Counted from the first letter of the stretch, positions 42,322-50,578 are shown. The stretch: 53,759 nt of DNA from Clostridia bacterium (GCA_017399225.1 JAFQEB010000025.1:1-53759); one strand, 5' to 3'. Notes: a model not told the origin generated them from the letters alone. Program-made: numbers and translations.

Positions 42322-43137
42322 ATGATCAAAGCGCTTTTCTTCGACCTGGACGGCACGCTCCTGACCAGCGGCAAAACCATTGCACCCTCCGCCCGGGAGG
42401 CCATCCTTGCCTGCCGGGAAAAAGGCGTGCGGGTGTACATCGCCACCGGCCGCTCCCCCCGGCTGGACATGACCCTGGGCTTCACCCCGGAGGAGCTGGC
42501 CCTCTTTGACGGCGGCGTGTACTCCAACGGCGCGTGCGTGGTGATGGACGGCATCGCCCGCTGGGCGCACATCGCCCCGGAGGCCGTGGCGGAATGCGTC
42601 CGCCTGGTCAAGCGGCACGGCGCGCATATCTCCCTGCACATGGACAATGGCTGCCATGCCTTCAACTTCACCCTGCCAGAAAGTGTGTGGGGCCCCTGGG
42701 GCGTGACGGAGGGCAATGTGATCCCCCTGGACGAATACGCCATGGCCCGCACGGTGAAGATGCTGATCTTCCACGAGCATCTGGTGGATTCGGTCACCCT
42801 GCTGCCGGAGGAGCTCCTCGGCGAACTGCAATCCGCCGTGGGCGACCGGGTCAGCCTGTACCTGACCGACGGCGGCTGCACCATTCAGGCAGCCGCAAAG
42901 CAGGTCAGCAAGCTCACGGGCGTAGAGAAGCTCCGCACCGCCGCAGGCCTTGCGGAGGACGAGATCGCCGTATTCGGCGACGACCTGAACGATCTGCCCA
43001 TGATCACCCGCTACCCCCACAGCGTCGCCATGGGCAACGCCGTGCCGGAGGTGCTGGCCGCCGCCCGGCATACGACCCGCTCCAACGATGAAGATGGCAT
43101 CGCCCACGCCCTGTCCCGTCTGCCCGGACTCCTGTGA
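42322..43137 (+). CDS. Cof-type HAD phosphatase
   Basis: Cytoplasmic Mg-dependent phosphatase of 271 residues, HAD subfamily IIB. Motif I FFDLDGTLL (nucleophile and acid/base Asp), motif II IATGRSP, motif IV GDDLNDLPM; the cap domain is between about 85 and 185. Family members dephosphorylate sugar phosphates or pyridoxal phosphate. I prefer the ATG at 42322, after GGAGAG; another ATG at 42310 overlaps the stop of the upstream gene. Confidence 0.9.
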   Translation: MIKALFFDLDGTLLTSGKTIAPSAREAILACREKGVRVYIATGRSPRLDMTLGFTPEELALFDGGVYSNGACVVMDGIARWAHIAPEAVAECVRLVKRHGAHISLHMDNGCHAFNFTLPESVWGPWGVTEGNVIPLDEYAMARTVKMLIFHEHLVDSVTLLPEELLGELQSAVGDRVSLYLTDGGCTIQAAAKQVSKLTGVEKLRTAAGLAEDEIAVFGDDLNDLPMITRYPHSVAMGNAVPEVLAAARHTTRSNDEDGIAHALSRLPGLL

Positions 43138-43190
43138 GCCCGGCAGCCGCGATGATGTTCATATTTCAGAAGTGCATTCAGGATTTAGCA

Positions 43191-43220
43191 TTGAATCCCC
43201 TGCCTCCCTCATGCTATGAT
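43191..43220 (+). promoter_or_regulatory. Promoter of the 123-aa gene and mannanase
   Basis: TTGAAT (43191-43196), 18-bp spacer ending TGC, TATGAT (43215-43220), then AAGAGCACAGATCATTTTCG. The -10 region resembles that of the esterase promoter at 46003. Confidence 0.65.
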
Positions 43221-43265
43221 AAGAGCACAGATCATTTTCGCATCCGTTCGCAGGGAGGGCCTGAC

Positions 43266-43637
43266 ATGAATGAACATCCGCATTCCGCAGAAAGCGGCGT
43301 CTGTCTGACGGTCATCAGCGCGATGGCGCTGCCCGCCGGAAATCCGCGCGATGCAGACACGCTGCTGCTTCGGTTCAAATTGGAAAACCCAGCCGGGCAT
43401 TCGCGGCTCCTGACAATCATCGCGGACGCATCGGACGCACGGGGCTCCTTCGTTGCCTCTGCCGCCTGCAGCCTGCCCCTCGGCCATCACGGCACGGCGG
43501 AAGCCCAGCTTCGTCTGGAGGCCCCGCCCGCCTGCACCATCCTTATGAGCGTACGCGAAAACGGACACATCCTGCACACCGAACAGATCCGCACACCTGT
43601 CATTCCGTTCAAACCTCAGAAGGAGGAATCTCTATGA
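43266..43637 (+). CDS. Unknown 123-residue protein coupled to the mannanase
   Basis: Not recognised. No signal peptide; the composition suggests a beta-rich domain (TLLLRFKLENPAGHSRLLTII, then alternating strands). GGGAGGG lies before the ATG. Its stop codon overlaps the mannanase start (ATGA at 43634), so the two are translated together. An intracellular protein coupled to a secreted enzyme might be a regulator or assembly factor; this is inference from position. Confidence 0.72.
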   Translation: MNEHPHSAESGVCLTVISAMALPAGNPRDADTLLLRFKLENPAGHSRLLTIIADASDARGSFVASAACSLPLGHHGTAEAQLRLEAPPACTILMSVRENGHILHTEQIRTPVIPFKPQKEESL

Positions 43638-45106
43638 TGAAGCGACTGTTTTCCCTGCTGCTGGCGGCCCTGCTGCTGACCGGCGCCCTGCCCGCCCTGG
43701 CGGAAGAGACCTGGGTGCCCCGGGAGGCCCCCGTCATCCGCAACGCCATGTCCGAGGAGGAAAAGCGCGCCGCAGAGGAAGCCATCCTGGCGGAGGGCAC
43801 CTTTCTGTTCGCCGACAAGGTCAACAAGGGCTGGTATCCCTCTGACATCTCCTGGCTCACCAGCGCCCAGCCCGAGGACGCCGTTGCCCTGGTATGGGCC
43901 TGCGACGACGTGACCCACGGCGGCTGGGGCGTGCTGGGCCTGAATGTTGGCGGCAAGCAGAAGGACATCGCCGCCGTATCCGACCAGCCCGACAAGGAGC
44001 GCCTGATGGTCTTTTCCGTTCAGGAGCTGATGGACATGGCCAAGATCAGCGACCCGGCCAAATTCACCAAGTTCCAGCTGGGTGCATGGAACGGCGGCCG
44101 CATCGCCGGGTTGTACTTCCTGCCTGCTGAGGTCGCCGCGCAGCTGAACGCCCATCTGGAGGCTGCCGCTGCCTCCGAAGCCATCATCCACACCTATGAC
44201 GGCGAGCTCTCCAACGAGAACGCCATTCCCGCCGCACAGAAGGTCTACGACTATCTGCAGGAGACCTGGGGCGAATACTGCCTCACCGGCCAGATGGAAT
44301 CCACCTGGATGTCCTCCCCGGACTACGAGGTGAACTTCATCGAAAAGCACACCGGCGAGCTGCCCGCCATCCGCGGCCTGGACTTCATGCACAACGACTT
44401 CCAGGGTGTGGTGAACCGCTCCATCGCCTGGTGGAACAAGGGCGGCATCCCCCACATCTGCTGGCACACCGGCAGCGACTTTGCCTCCGGCTACAACGAG
44501 AGCAAGAGCCACAACCTGGACTGGGAGAACGCCTTCACCCCCGGCACCGACGCCTACAACGAGCTCCTGGCGGATATGGACCGGGCCGTGCCCTACCTGC
44601 AGCAGCTGGAGGATGCGGGCGTGCCGGTGCTCTGGCGCCCCTTCCACGAGTTGGACGGCGGCTGGTTCTGGTGGTCCAAGGGCGGCAGCGAGGGCTTCGT
44701 CAAGCTCTGGCAGCTGATGTACAGCCGCTACACCGATTACTGGGGCCTGGATAACCTGATCTGGCTGCTGGGCTACTCCGGCAACGGCGGCAACATGGCC
44801 GCCTGGTACCCCGGCGACGAATACGTTGATCTCATCGGCGCGGACAGCTACACTCCCGGCGCCAACGGCCGCCTCTACGCCGAGGTCGAGACCATCGCGC
44901 CCCAGGGGATGCCCATCGTTTTCCACGAGTGCGGCACCATCCCCACCGAGCAGCAGATGAAAACTGCCGACGCCCCTTGGCTGATGTTCATGGTCTGGCA
45001 CACGGACTACATCACCGACGGCAAGTCGAACACCCCCGCCTCCCTGAAGAAGATCTACCAGAGCGACTACTTCATCACCCTGGATGAACTGCCTGCGTGG
45101 AACTGA
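43634..45106 (+). CDS. Secreted GH26 beta-mannanase
   Basis: Extracellular endo-beta-1,4-mannanase of 490 residues. Signal peptide MMKRLFSLLLAALLLTGALPALA, an N-terminal module (about 30-165) that looks like a carbohydrate-binding domain, then the GH26 (alpha/beta)8 barrel. The acid/base is Glu339 in WRPFHELDGGWFWW, the nucleophile Glu432 in VFHECG; ICWHT and WLLGYSGN also fit. AGGAGG lies 7 bp before the ATG. It degrades mannan or glucomannan. Its terminator is split by a family B element just after the stop codon. Confidence 0.93.
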   Translation: MMKRLFSLLLAALLLTGALPALAEETWVPREAPVIRNAMSEEEKRAAEEAILAEGTFLFADKVNKGWYPSDISWLTSAQPEDAVALVWACDDVTHGGWGVLGLNVGGKQKDIAAVSDQPDKERLMVFSVQELMDMAKISDPAKFTKFQLGAWNGGRIAGLYFLPAEVAAQLNAHLEAAAASEAIIHTYDGELSNENAIPAAQKVYDYLQETWGEYCLTGQMESTWMSSPDYEVNFIEKHTGELPAIRGLDFMHNDFQGVVNRSIAWWNKGGIPHICWHTGSDFASGYNESKSHNLDWENAFTPGTDAYNELLADMDRAVPYLQQLEDAGVPVLWRPFHELDGGWFWWSKGGSEGFVKLWQLMYSRYTDYWGLDNLIWLLGYSGNGGNMAAWYPGDEYVDLIGADSYTPGANGRLYAEVETIAPQGMPIVFHECGTIPTEQQMKTADAPWLMFMVWHTDYITDGKSNTPASLKKIYQSDYFITLDELPAWN

Positions 45107-45111
45107 TATGC

Positions 45112-45138
45112 CGGGCCGGACTTTCACAGTCCGGCCCC
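45112..45138 (+). terminator. Left copy of the mannanase terminator hairpin
   Basis: A GGGCCGGACT/AGTCCGGCCC hairpin starting 5 bp after the stop codon. It lacks a T-run because element B2 follows directly. It matches 45343-45369 at 26 of 27 bases. Confidence 0.8.
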
Positions 45139-45342
45139 CAGACTGTCAACAAACCCAGGGAGGCGTCGGAGGGCTCGCAAGCCCTTCGACTTAAGATCGA
45201 AAATCGGCGACATGCGCGGCGATTTTCGAGCTTTTCCGTCAGGAAAAGCTTCCTTACGCGGAGGAACGGCCGGGAGCGTAGCGACCAGTGACGGAGCGCA
45301 GCTCTCTCGAAAAAGTGCCTAAAGCACTTTTTCGACACGCAG
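45139..45342 (-). mobile_element. Family B non-autonomous element, copy B2 (204 bp)
   Basis: Reverse complement of the family B sequence at 31935-32146, alignable over its whole length. It carries the same terminal hairpin (TCGAAAAAGTGC and complement), the GCTTTTCC/GGAAAAGC hairpin and the CGAAAATCG stem. It has no open frame with a ribosome site. It is flanked at both ends, without a gap, by a 27-bp direct repeat that is a complete terminator hairpin. Confidence 0.8.
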
Positions 45343-45373
45343 CGGGCCGGACTTTCACGGTCCGGCCCCTTTT
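45343..45373 (+). terminator. Right copy of the mannanase terminator, with T-run
   Basis: GGGCCGGAC/GTCCGGCCC hairpin followed by CTTTTCC. Joined directly to the mannanase end it would be an ordinary terminator, so this is the original T-run side. Confidence 0.8.
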
Positions 45374-45398
45374 CCTGCCAGTTGTTACAATGCGCACA

Positions 45399-45428
45399 TT
45401 GACAAGATCCTTTCTCATAGAGTATCAT
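45399..45428 (+). promoter_or_regulatory. Promoter of the 180-aa secreted protein gene
   Basis: TTGACA (45399-45404), 18-bp spacer, TATCAT (45423-45428). Confidence 0.65.
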
Positions 45429-45453
45429 GAAGACAGACAAGGAGGGATCGAAT

Positions 45454-45996
45454 GTGAAGAAGCTTCTTACGCTCCTCATGGCTGCGCTGATGCTGTGCGC
45501 CCCTGCGCTGGCAGAGTCCGGGGCTGAGATGCTCGCGCCCTTTGCGCTCGCCACGCCCCCCGGCGTGACCGTGCAGGTCAACGACGCGAGCCTGACCTAC
45601 GTCGCCGAAAACGGCAGCACCCGGGTGGTGGCGATGGTCATCGACCGCGTGCCCGATCCGGAGGGCGACCATGCCGCGGCCCTGATGACCCTGATGGCAC
45701 AGTTCGCCCCGGACGCTGAGGTCGGCGAAGCGCTGCTGCTGACGCCCGGCTTCTACGGTCTGAGCGCCGTGACCCCCGCCGCCCTGGAGGGCGCCTCCGG
45801 CGAGATGGTGGAGCAGCTCACCGTGATGGTGCTGCGGCAGACCGCCCTGGAGGGCCAGCTGCTGATCCTCTCCGGCTACGACCTGAGCGGCGACGCCGCT
45901 GCCGTGCAGGCCCTGATCGATCTGCTGCTCAATGCCGTCACCGTCAACGACGCACCCATCCTGCCCCTGCCGGCACTCCCCGGAGCCCAGGGCTGA
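45454..45996 (+). CDS. Secreted protein of unknown function, 180 aa
   Basis: Not recognised. Signal peptide MKKLLTLLMAALMLCAPALA, then a compact alpha/beta domain without cysteines (TVQVNDASLTYVAENGSTRVVAMVIDR near the start, helices rich in Ala/Leu, a proline-rich end). The GTG at 45454 is chosen: AAGGAGGG lies 7 bp before it. Its own promoter lies directly upstream. Being between a mannanase and an esterase, it may act on or bind carbohydrate, but nothing in the sequence shows this. Confidence 0.75.
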   Translation: MKKLLTLLMAALMLCAPALAESGAEMLAPFALATPPGVTVQVNDASLTYVAENGSTRVVAMVIDRVPDPEGDHAAALMTLMAQFAPDAEVGEALLLTPGFYGLSAVTPAALEGASGEMVEQLTVMVLRQTALEGQLLILSGYDLSGDAAAVQALIDLLLNAVTVNDAPILPLPALPGAQG

Positions 45997-46002
45997 TCCG
46001 TC

Positions 46003-46032
46003 TTGACCCTTTTCAGCGGTCTGTGCTATGAT
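46003..46032 (+). promoter_or_regulatory. Promoter of the esterase gene
   Basis: TTGACC (46003-46008), 18-bp spacer ending TGC, TATGAT (46027-46032), then AAGCGCAGACCGTTTTCG, similar to the promoter at 43191. Confidence 0.65.
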
Positions 46033-46084
46033 AAGCGCAGACCGTTTTCGTTTTACACACATCATGATTAAGGAGGCTTTTATC

Positions 46085-46876
46085 ATGGCTCTGATGCACG
46101 TAAACTTCTTCTCCCGCGCCCTGGGCGTGGCGTCCTCTGTCGAGGTCATCCTGCCCGAAAGCGATCAGGGCATCGGTGTGACCGCTTCCGGCGATGCGTC
46201 CAGCAAGCCTGCGCTGCCCAAGGTGCTCTACCTCCTGCACGGCTATTCGGACGACCACACCATCTGGCAGCGCCGCACCAGCGTGGAGCGCTACGCCGCC
46301 CGGCACAACCTGGCCGTGGTCATGCCCGCGGTCAATCACTCCTTCTACTGCAACGAGGTGTACGGCGAGCGCTACTGGGACTATGTGGCCGAGGAGCTGC
46401 CCCGGCAGATGCAGCACTTCTTCCGCCTATCCGACAAGCCGGAGGATACCTTCGTGGCGGGGCTTTCCATGGGCGGCTACGGCGCGATGAAGCTGGCGCT
46501 GAACTTCCCCGAACGCTTTGGCGCGGCGGCGAGCTTCTCCGGCGCGGCGGACATCGTTGCCATGTCGGCCCGCAGGAAGGATGACTGGAACCGCGTCTTC
46601 GGCCGCCGGAAGGTCGAGGGCACCGACTGCGACCTGTTCCATCTGATGAAGAAGAACGGCGCTGCCCCCTGCAAGCCCCGCCTGTACGTCTCCTGCGGCA
46701 CGGCGGATTTCCTCTTCGGGCAGCACCAGAAGTTCGTCCCCGCGCTGAGGGAGAACGGCTGGGACGTGACCAGCTACGAGGAGGAGGGCGCGGTGCACGA
46801 GTGGGGCTTCTGGGACAGGGAGATCGCCAAGTTCATCGACTGGGCCCTTTCTCCCGCCCCTGCACAGGAGGAATGA
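46085..46876 (+). CDS. Esterase D / CE1-like alpha/beta hydrolase
   Basis: Cytoplasmic serine esterase of 263 residues. Nucleophile Ser128 in GLSMGGYGA, likely Asp208 in CGTADFLF and His238 in GAVHEWGFWD; the oxyanion segment is LLHGYSDD. The family includes tributyrin esterases, acetyl- and feruloyl-esterases and S-formylglutathione hydrolase. Close to a mannanase, removal of acetyl or feruloyl groups from imported oligosaccharides is likely; it has no signal peptide. AAGGAGG lies before the ATG at 46085. Confidence 0.88.
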   Translation: MALMHVNFFSRALGVASSVEVILPESDQGIGVTASGDASSKPALPKVLYLLHGYSDDHTIWQRRTSVERYAARHNLAVVMPAVNHSFYCNEVYGERYWDYVAEELPRQMQHFFRLSDKPEDTFVAGLSMGGYGAMKLALNFPERFGAAASFSGAADIVAMSARRKDDWNRVFGRRKVEGTDCDLFHLMKKNGAAPCKPRLYVSCGTADFLFGQHQKFVPALRENGWDVTSYEEEGAVHEWGFWDREIAKFIDWALSPAPAQEE

Positions 46877-46878
46877 CC

Positions 46879-47631
46879 GTGGACATGCTTCCCTTTTTCC
46901 GGGAGGAGGATCTCTTTCCCCGGGAGTTCACCCATATGACGGAGCGCCCCTGGGGGATCCTCTTTCACAACGAGGCAAACCGGGACTCCTATGACAGCAA
47001 CCACGCGCTGATCTTCCGCGATCGGGTCGGCGACCTGCCTGCCGTTCTTTCGGAGATCGCGGATTTCTACCTTTCCCGGGGCCTGTATCCGATCATCTAC
47101 CAGTCCATCCTGGACAGCGGCTGGTTCGGGGAGATCGCCCCGGCTTTGGAGGCTGCAGGCTTCCGCAGCTGGCCGGAGGAGCAGACCTGGATGGTGCTGA
47201 CCGGGACGGACAGTATCCAGCCCAACCCGGCGATCACCGTCCGGCAGGAAAATTTCTGGCAGGACGCCTTTGCGGAAGGGATTTTCGACGCCGCCGGCGA
47301 ATCATGGGAATCCCCCGTTGTCAGGCGGCAGCTGCAAAACCCCGGCACGCGCTTCTTCTGCGCCTGGGAAAACGGCCGGCCCATCGGCATGATCTACGGT
47401 CATGTGAATGATGAAGGCATTTGCCGGATCGACTACCTGCTGGTGGCCCCTGCTCATCGGGGCAAGGGCGTCGGCAGAGCACTGACCCATGCCTTCGTGC
47501 AGCACGTCCGCCAGGCCGGAATCCCCTGCGCCCTGTGGCCTGACGGCGATACGCCCCGGCGCATCTACCAGGACGCAGGCTTCCGCTATGTGGAAACACG
47601 CCTGGCAGGCCGCGCCAGCTGGCGGGGGTGA
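46879..47631 (+). CDS. GNAT-family acetyltransferase
   Basis: Cytoplasmic N-acetyltransferase of 250 residues. The C-terminal GNAT core reads YLLVAPAHRGKGVGRALTHAFVQHV (acetyl-CoA loop at about 192-201); the N-terminal 130 residues form a second, degenerate GNAT-like domain. I choose the GTG at 46879, 7 bp after AGGAGG; an ATG at 46873 is only one base from that site and overlaps the esterase stop (ATGA). Co-transcribed with the esterase. Substrate unknown. Confidence 0.82.
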   Translation: MDMLPFFREEDLFPREFTHMTERPWGILFHNEANRDSYDSNHALIFRDRVGDLPAVLSEIADFYLSRGLYPIIYQSILDSGWFGEIAPALEAAGFRSWPEEQTWMVLTGTDSIQPNPAITVRQENFWQDAFAEGIFDAAGESWESPVVRRQLQNPGTRFFCAWENGRPIGMIYGHVNDEGICRIDYLLVAPAHRGKGVGRALTHAFVQHVRQAGIPCALWPDGDTPRRIYQDAGFRYVETRLAGRASWRG

Positions 47632-47666
47632 CGGCATCTCTCCCGACCCAGTGAAAGGATGAGCGG

Positions 47667-48506
47667 ATGAAAGAGCACAAGGCGATGTATCTGGCAGAAG
47701 CAAACGGACGGATCAGGGGCGTGTTTTCCACCCGGGAGGCCGCGGAGGCGACCCGCGAAGACAGCATCCGGGAGATCATGCCCGTGCAGCTGGACGGCTC
47801 CCCTGACTACAGCGGCTGGGTCGCCCTGGCCGAGGGCGAATGGACGAGCGTCTCCATGACTGCCCGGGGCGTGCAGTCCGAAACAGCGCGGTTGGGGCCC
47901 GTGTGGGGCGTGAATGTGCAAAGCGCCGTGGCTGGGCTCTTCGGGCCTGGCTTTGACCGGCGGAACGTTGAGCTGACGCGGCTGCTGGTCATCCGCGTCG
48001 GCCGGAACTACGGGGCCTGTCCCCCGCCGGATCTGAAGCTGGACGATCTGCTGGGCAGCATCCCCTGGCACATTGAAAACGCCCGAGGGCTCCCGGAGGA
48101 GATCCGCCGGGGCGACTACATCAGCGCCCGGCAAAAGCGCATCGCCGAGCAGCGCCTGCGGCAGCAAAAGGCCGACAGCCCTCAGCTGGCCCTGCTCACG
48201 GAGCATCTCATGCAAGCAGCCTGTGACCGCGCCCCCGGAAACGGCGGCTTCTGCGGCACCTACCTGTCCAATGTGGAGCGCCGCCTGGAGCCGCGCATCC
48301 TGCGGGCCTTCAGCCTGTGGGAGATGCGGCTGCTGACGGTGCTGCTCGGCCTGGCGGAGGATCCCAAGGCTCGCCGCGCCCTCGACAGCGGCGACGTCCC
48401 TGCTGCCCGGCAAGAGGAGCTGCTGCTGCAGATCAGCGCGCTGACCCCGACCGTCCGCCGCACCATGGGCCGCCGCCGCACCGCAAACCGGAGCGAGGAG
48501 AAGTAG
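47667..48506 (+). CDS. Unknown 279-residue soluble protein
   Basis: Not recognised. The start MKEHKAMYLAEANGRIRGVFSTREAAEATRED is followed by a mixed region, and the second half is helical and charged, with a Lys/Arg-rich end (TMGRRRTANRSEEK). No signal peptide or membrane segment. GAAAGGATGAG before the ATG is a moderate ribosome site. It follows the acetyltransferase by 35 bp and ends before a clear terminator, so it is the last gene of the esterase unit. Confidence 0.72.
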   Translation: MKEHKAMYLAEANGRIRGVFSTREAAEATREDSIREIMPVQLDGSPDYSGWVALAEGEWTSVSMTARGVQSETARLGPVWGVNVQSAVAGLFGPGFDRRNVELTRLLVIRVGRNYGACPPPDLKLDDLLGSIPWHIENARGLPEEIRRGDYISARQKRIAEQRLRQQKADSPQLALLTEHLMQAACDRAPGNGGFCGTYLSNVERRLEPRILRAFSLWEMRLLTVLLGLAEDPKARRALDSGDVPAARQEELLLQISALTPTVRRTMGRRRTANRSEEK

Positions 48507-48573
48507 CTCCACGACCTGCTTTACCCCGACGAACAGCCGGAGGACGCTTCCGGCCAAGAAGCATAACGCCACA

Positions 48574-48611
48574 AGCGGCAGCCTTCCAGCATCAGAAGGC
48601 CGCCGCTTTTT
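48574..48611 (+). terminator. Terminator at the end of the esterase unit
   Basis: AGCGGC-A-GCCTTC pairs with GAAGGC-C-GCCGCT (48574-48607), followed by TTTTT on the plus strand. Its last base is also the end of the convergent AI-2E gene. Confidence 0.8.
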
Positions 48612-49630
48612 CAGTCCCTCCATCCCCGCAGCGCACCCCGCACGGAGACCACCGCCGGGATCACCAGCACCATCCCCAGCGCGCCGCCCAGCATCCCGCC
48701 TGCGGATACCAGCAGCAGCACCGCCATCGGATGCAGCTGGGTCGCCCCTGCCAGCAGCCGGGGGGAGAGGATCATCCCCTCCACCTGCTGTACGGCAAAG
48801 AGCACCACCAGCGCCCACAAGGCCGTAACCCAGCCGTTTTGCAGCGCCAGTAGCACAGCCGGGATCCCCGCAAGCACCGGACCGACGTAGGGCACCAGCT
48901 CCATCACGCCCATCAGCAGTCCCAGCAGCAGCCAGCCGGGCGTGCCGGTCAGCATGAGGCCCAGGGCCGTCAGCGCCCCCACGGCCAGGGACAAAAGCAG
49001 CTGGCCCCGGAGGAAGGCGGCCGTTTCCCGGCGCATCTCCCGGGCTGCGCGCACGCCCCGGGCCCGGTGCCTGACCGGCAGCAGCAGCGTCAGCATGGAG
49101 GCGATCCTCTTCCGATCCCTGAGGAGATAAAAGGCCAGCAGCGGCGAAAGCATCACCCGTCCCAGGCTGCCGATAAGCCTTGCCGCCGCGCCCGCCAGGC
49201 CGGACACGACGCCCCCGACGCGGCTGCTGATGTGGAGGAAGATTTCCTCCCGCACCGGGGCGATATCCAGCCCCCGCGCCGTCAGCCAGGCGGTGATTCC
49301 CTGCCATTGTGCCCTGAGCCACGCGAGGATCCCCGGCACGTCCGCCGCCAGCTGCTTGACCTGTCGGATGATGGGCGGGGCGAGCAGCATCAGCAGCAGC
49401 GCAGCCCCGGCGCCCAGCAGCAGCAAGGCCAGCAGCGCCGCAGCCGTGGCCGGCATACGCCTTTCCAGCAGGCGGCACAGCGGCAATGCCAGCAGCATCA
49501 GCAGGGCCGCAGCCGCCAGCTGTACCGCCAGCGCCGAAAGCACCGGCCACAGCCACACCGCTGCCGCCAGCCCCAGCGCTGCCAGCAGGAAAAGCCGCCG
49601 GCGCTGGACAAACGCTCCTGCATGTTCCAT
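48611..49630 (-). CDS. AI-2E family transporter (PerM/YtvI type)
   Basis: Integral membrane protein of 339 residues with about eight helices. LSPLLAFYLLRDRKRI (mid-protein) and MELVPYVGPVLAGIPAVLLALQNGW, VQQVEGMILSPRLLAGATQLHP are the family hallmarks. The family was named for autoinducer-2 export, but several members are ion antiporters, so the substrate stays open. GGGAGG lies before the ATG. Last gene of an operon with a 50-aa protein, a PRC-barrel protein and a 48-aa protein; in many Clostridia similar genes lie just before alaS. Confidence 0.9.
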   Translation of the reverse strand: MEHAGAFVQRRRLFLLAALGLAAAVWLWPVLSALAVQLAAAALLMLLALPLCRLLERRMPATAAALLALLLLGAGAALLLMLLAPPIIRQVKQLAADVPGILAWLRAQWQGITAWLTARGLDIAPVREEIFLHISSRVGGVVSGLAGAAARLIGSLGRVMLSPLLAFYLLRDRKRIASMLTLLLPVRHRARGVRAAREMRRETAAFLRGQLLLSLAVGALTALGLMLTGTPGWLLLGLLMGVMELVPYVGPVLAGIPAVLLALQNGWVTALWALVVLFAVQQVEGMILSPRLLAGATQLHPMAVLLLVSAGGMLGGALGMVLVIPAVVSVRGALRGWRD

Positions 49631-49648
49631 ACCGGCGGCCTCCCTTCC

Positions 49649-49795
49649 TTATGCCTGCTCCATATCCTGCATCATCTTCCTGGCCTTGCACATGCCCTTG
49701 CGCACGTCCTTGCGGATGGTGCGGCCCACGGGCATCATCATCAGGCCCACGCCCATCATGAAGCCCATGGCCGAGCCGATCATCAGCTTGTTCAT
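49649..49795 (-). CDS. 48-residue membrane miniprotein
   Basis: MNKLMIGSAMGFMMGVGLMM forms one short methionine-rich hydrophobic segment, followed by PVGRTIRKDVRKGMCKARKM, a basic tail, and MQDMEQA. GGTGAG lies before the ATG; the start is 4 bp after the PRC-barrel stop and the stop is 18 bp before the AI-2E start. It resembles YtxH-type single-helix membrane proteins. Eleven methionines in 48 residues is striking. It probably works with the AI-2E transporter or the PRC-barrel protein. Confidence 0.75.
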   Translation of the reverse strand: MNKLMIGSAMGFMMGVGLMMMPVGRTIRKDVRKGMCKARKMMQDMEQA

Positions 49796-49799
49796 ATTC

Positions 49800-50303
49800 T
49801 CACCCCCCGTCGTCTTTCTCTTTCAGGCGCACCGCATCGGTTCTGCCCCCATCCCACTCGCTGCGGGGGATGAGCACCTGCGCGTCGCCATCCTCCCCGG
49901 GCAGCACGGCCCAGTCGCTTACCCTGAGGCGGCCGCTGCGCAGCTCCTCCGCCAGCCCCAGGGTGATCTCCAGTGCCGTGACGCTCAGGCTCTCCGGGCT
50001 CAGCCACACATCCGTGACCCGGCCCAGGGTCAGCCCGCCCTCGTCCTTCACCAGGCGAAGGGAAAAGTCCGCATCCCGGGGCGGCCGGGCGGGCGCCTGC
50101 GTCAGGATCACCGACACGTCGCCCAGCACGCCCACACCCTCGCGGCCGACCCATTTCGCCCCGCCAAGGCCCCGGCGGATCACCAGGCCCCGCAGGCTTT
50201 TCCCCGCAGCGTCCAGCACGCAGCGCTCCACATGCCCTACCAGCCTTTCACCGTGAACGACCGGCAGGCCCAGCACGCGCCCCATGCGGATGTCACAGGT
50301 CAT
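49800..50303 (-). CDS. PRC-barrel domain protein
   Basis: Soluble protein of 167 residues built of two PRC-barrel-like halves (GRVLGLPVVHGERLVGHVERCVLD near the start; LGRVTDVWLSPESLSVTALEI in the second half). PRC-barrels occur in RimM, photosynthetic reaction centre H and small clostridial proteins of unknown role. The ATG at 50303 overlaps the preceding 50-aa gene by 11 bp; no strong ribosome site is seen, so translation is probably coupled. Confidence 0.8.
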   Translation of the reverse strand: MTCDIRMGRVLGLPVVHGERLVGHVERCVLDAAGKSLRGLVIRRGLGGAKWVGREGVGVLGDVSVILTQAPARPPRDADFSLRLVKDEGGLTLGRVTDVWLSPESLSVTALEITLGLAEELRSGRLRVSDWAVLPGEDGDAQVLIPRSEWDGGRTDAVRLKEKDDGG

Positions 50304-50445
50304 CCGCGTCCTGCACAGGCTCGTCCATTTCATCCCAGGGCACGCCGGTATAGGAGCCCAGCACGTCGGTCAGGTTCTTGCGCCGCTGCTCGGCGATGAT
50401 CGCCTGCGTCAGGTCGATGGGGCGTTTTTTCTGCTTACCGTCCAT
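50293..50445 (-). CDS. 50-residue soluble miniprotein, first gene of the AI-2E operon
   Basis: MDGKQKKRPIDLTQAIIAEQ, then RRKNLTDVLGSYTGVPWDEM and an acidic end DEPVQDADDL. AAGGAGGG lies 7 bp before the ATG, one of the best ribosome sites in the window, and the reading frame overlaps the next gene, so it is very likely translated. It has a basic start, a helix and an acidic tail, with no cysteine. No family recognised. Confidence 0.75.
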   Translation of the reverse strand: MDGKQKKRPIDLTQAIIAEQRRKNLTDVLGSYTGVPWDEMDEPVQDADDL

Positions 50446-50467
50446 TCTGCATCCCTCCTTCAGCGCT

Positions 50468-50499
50468 CATCATGCCCCGAAAAACGGCGGGCCATGATG
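50468..50499 (-). promoter_or_regulatory. Leader hairpin before the 50-aa gene
   Basis: CATCATGGCCC and GGGGCATGATG on the minus strand form an 11-bp stem with one mismatch, 10 bp before the ribosome site. It could tune translation or end transcription early. Confidence 0.35.
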
Positions 50500-50578
50500 G
50501 CAAATTTCCGCACCCGCTGTATCGGCGGAGAAACGCCCGCCATACTGAAAGCGAGCATATCCCTCGCATTTTTCATAC

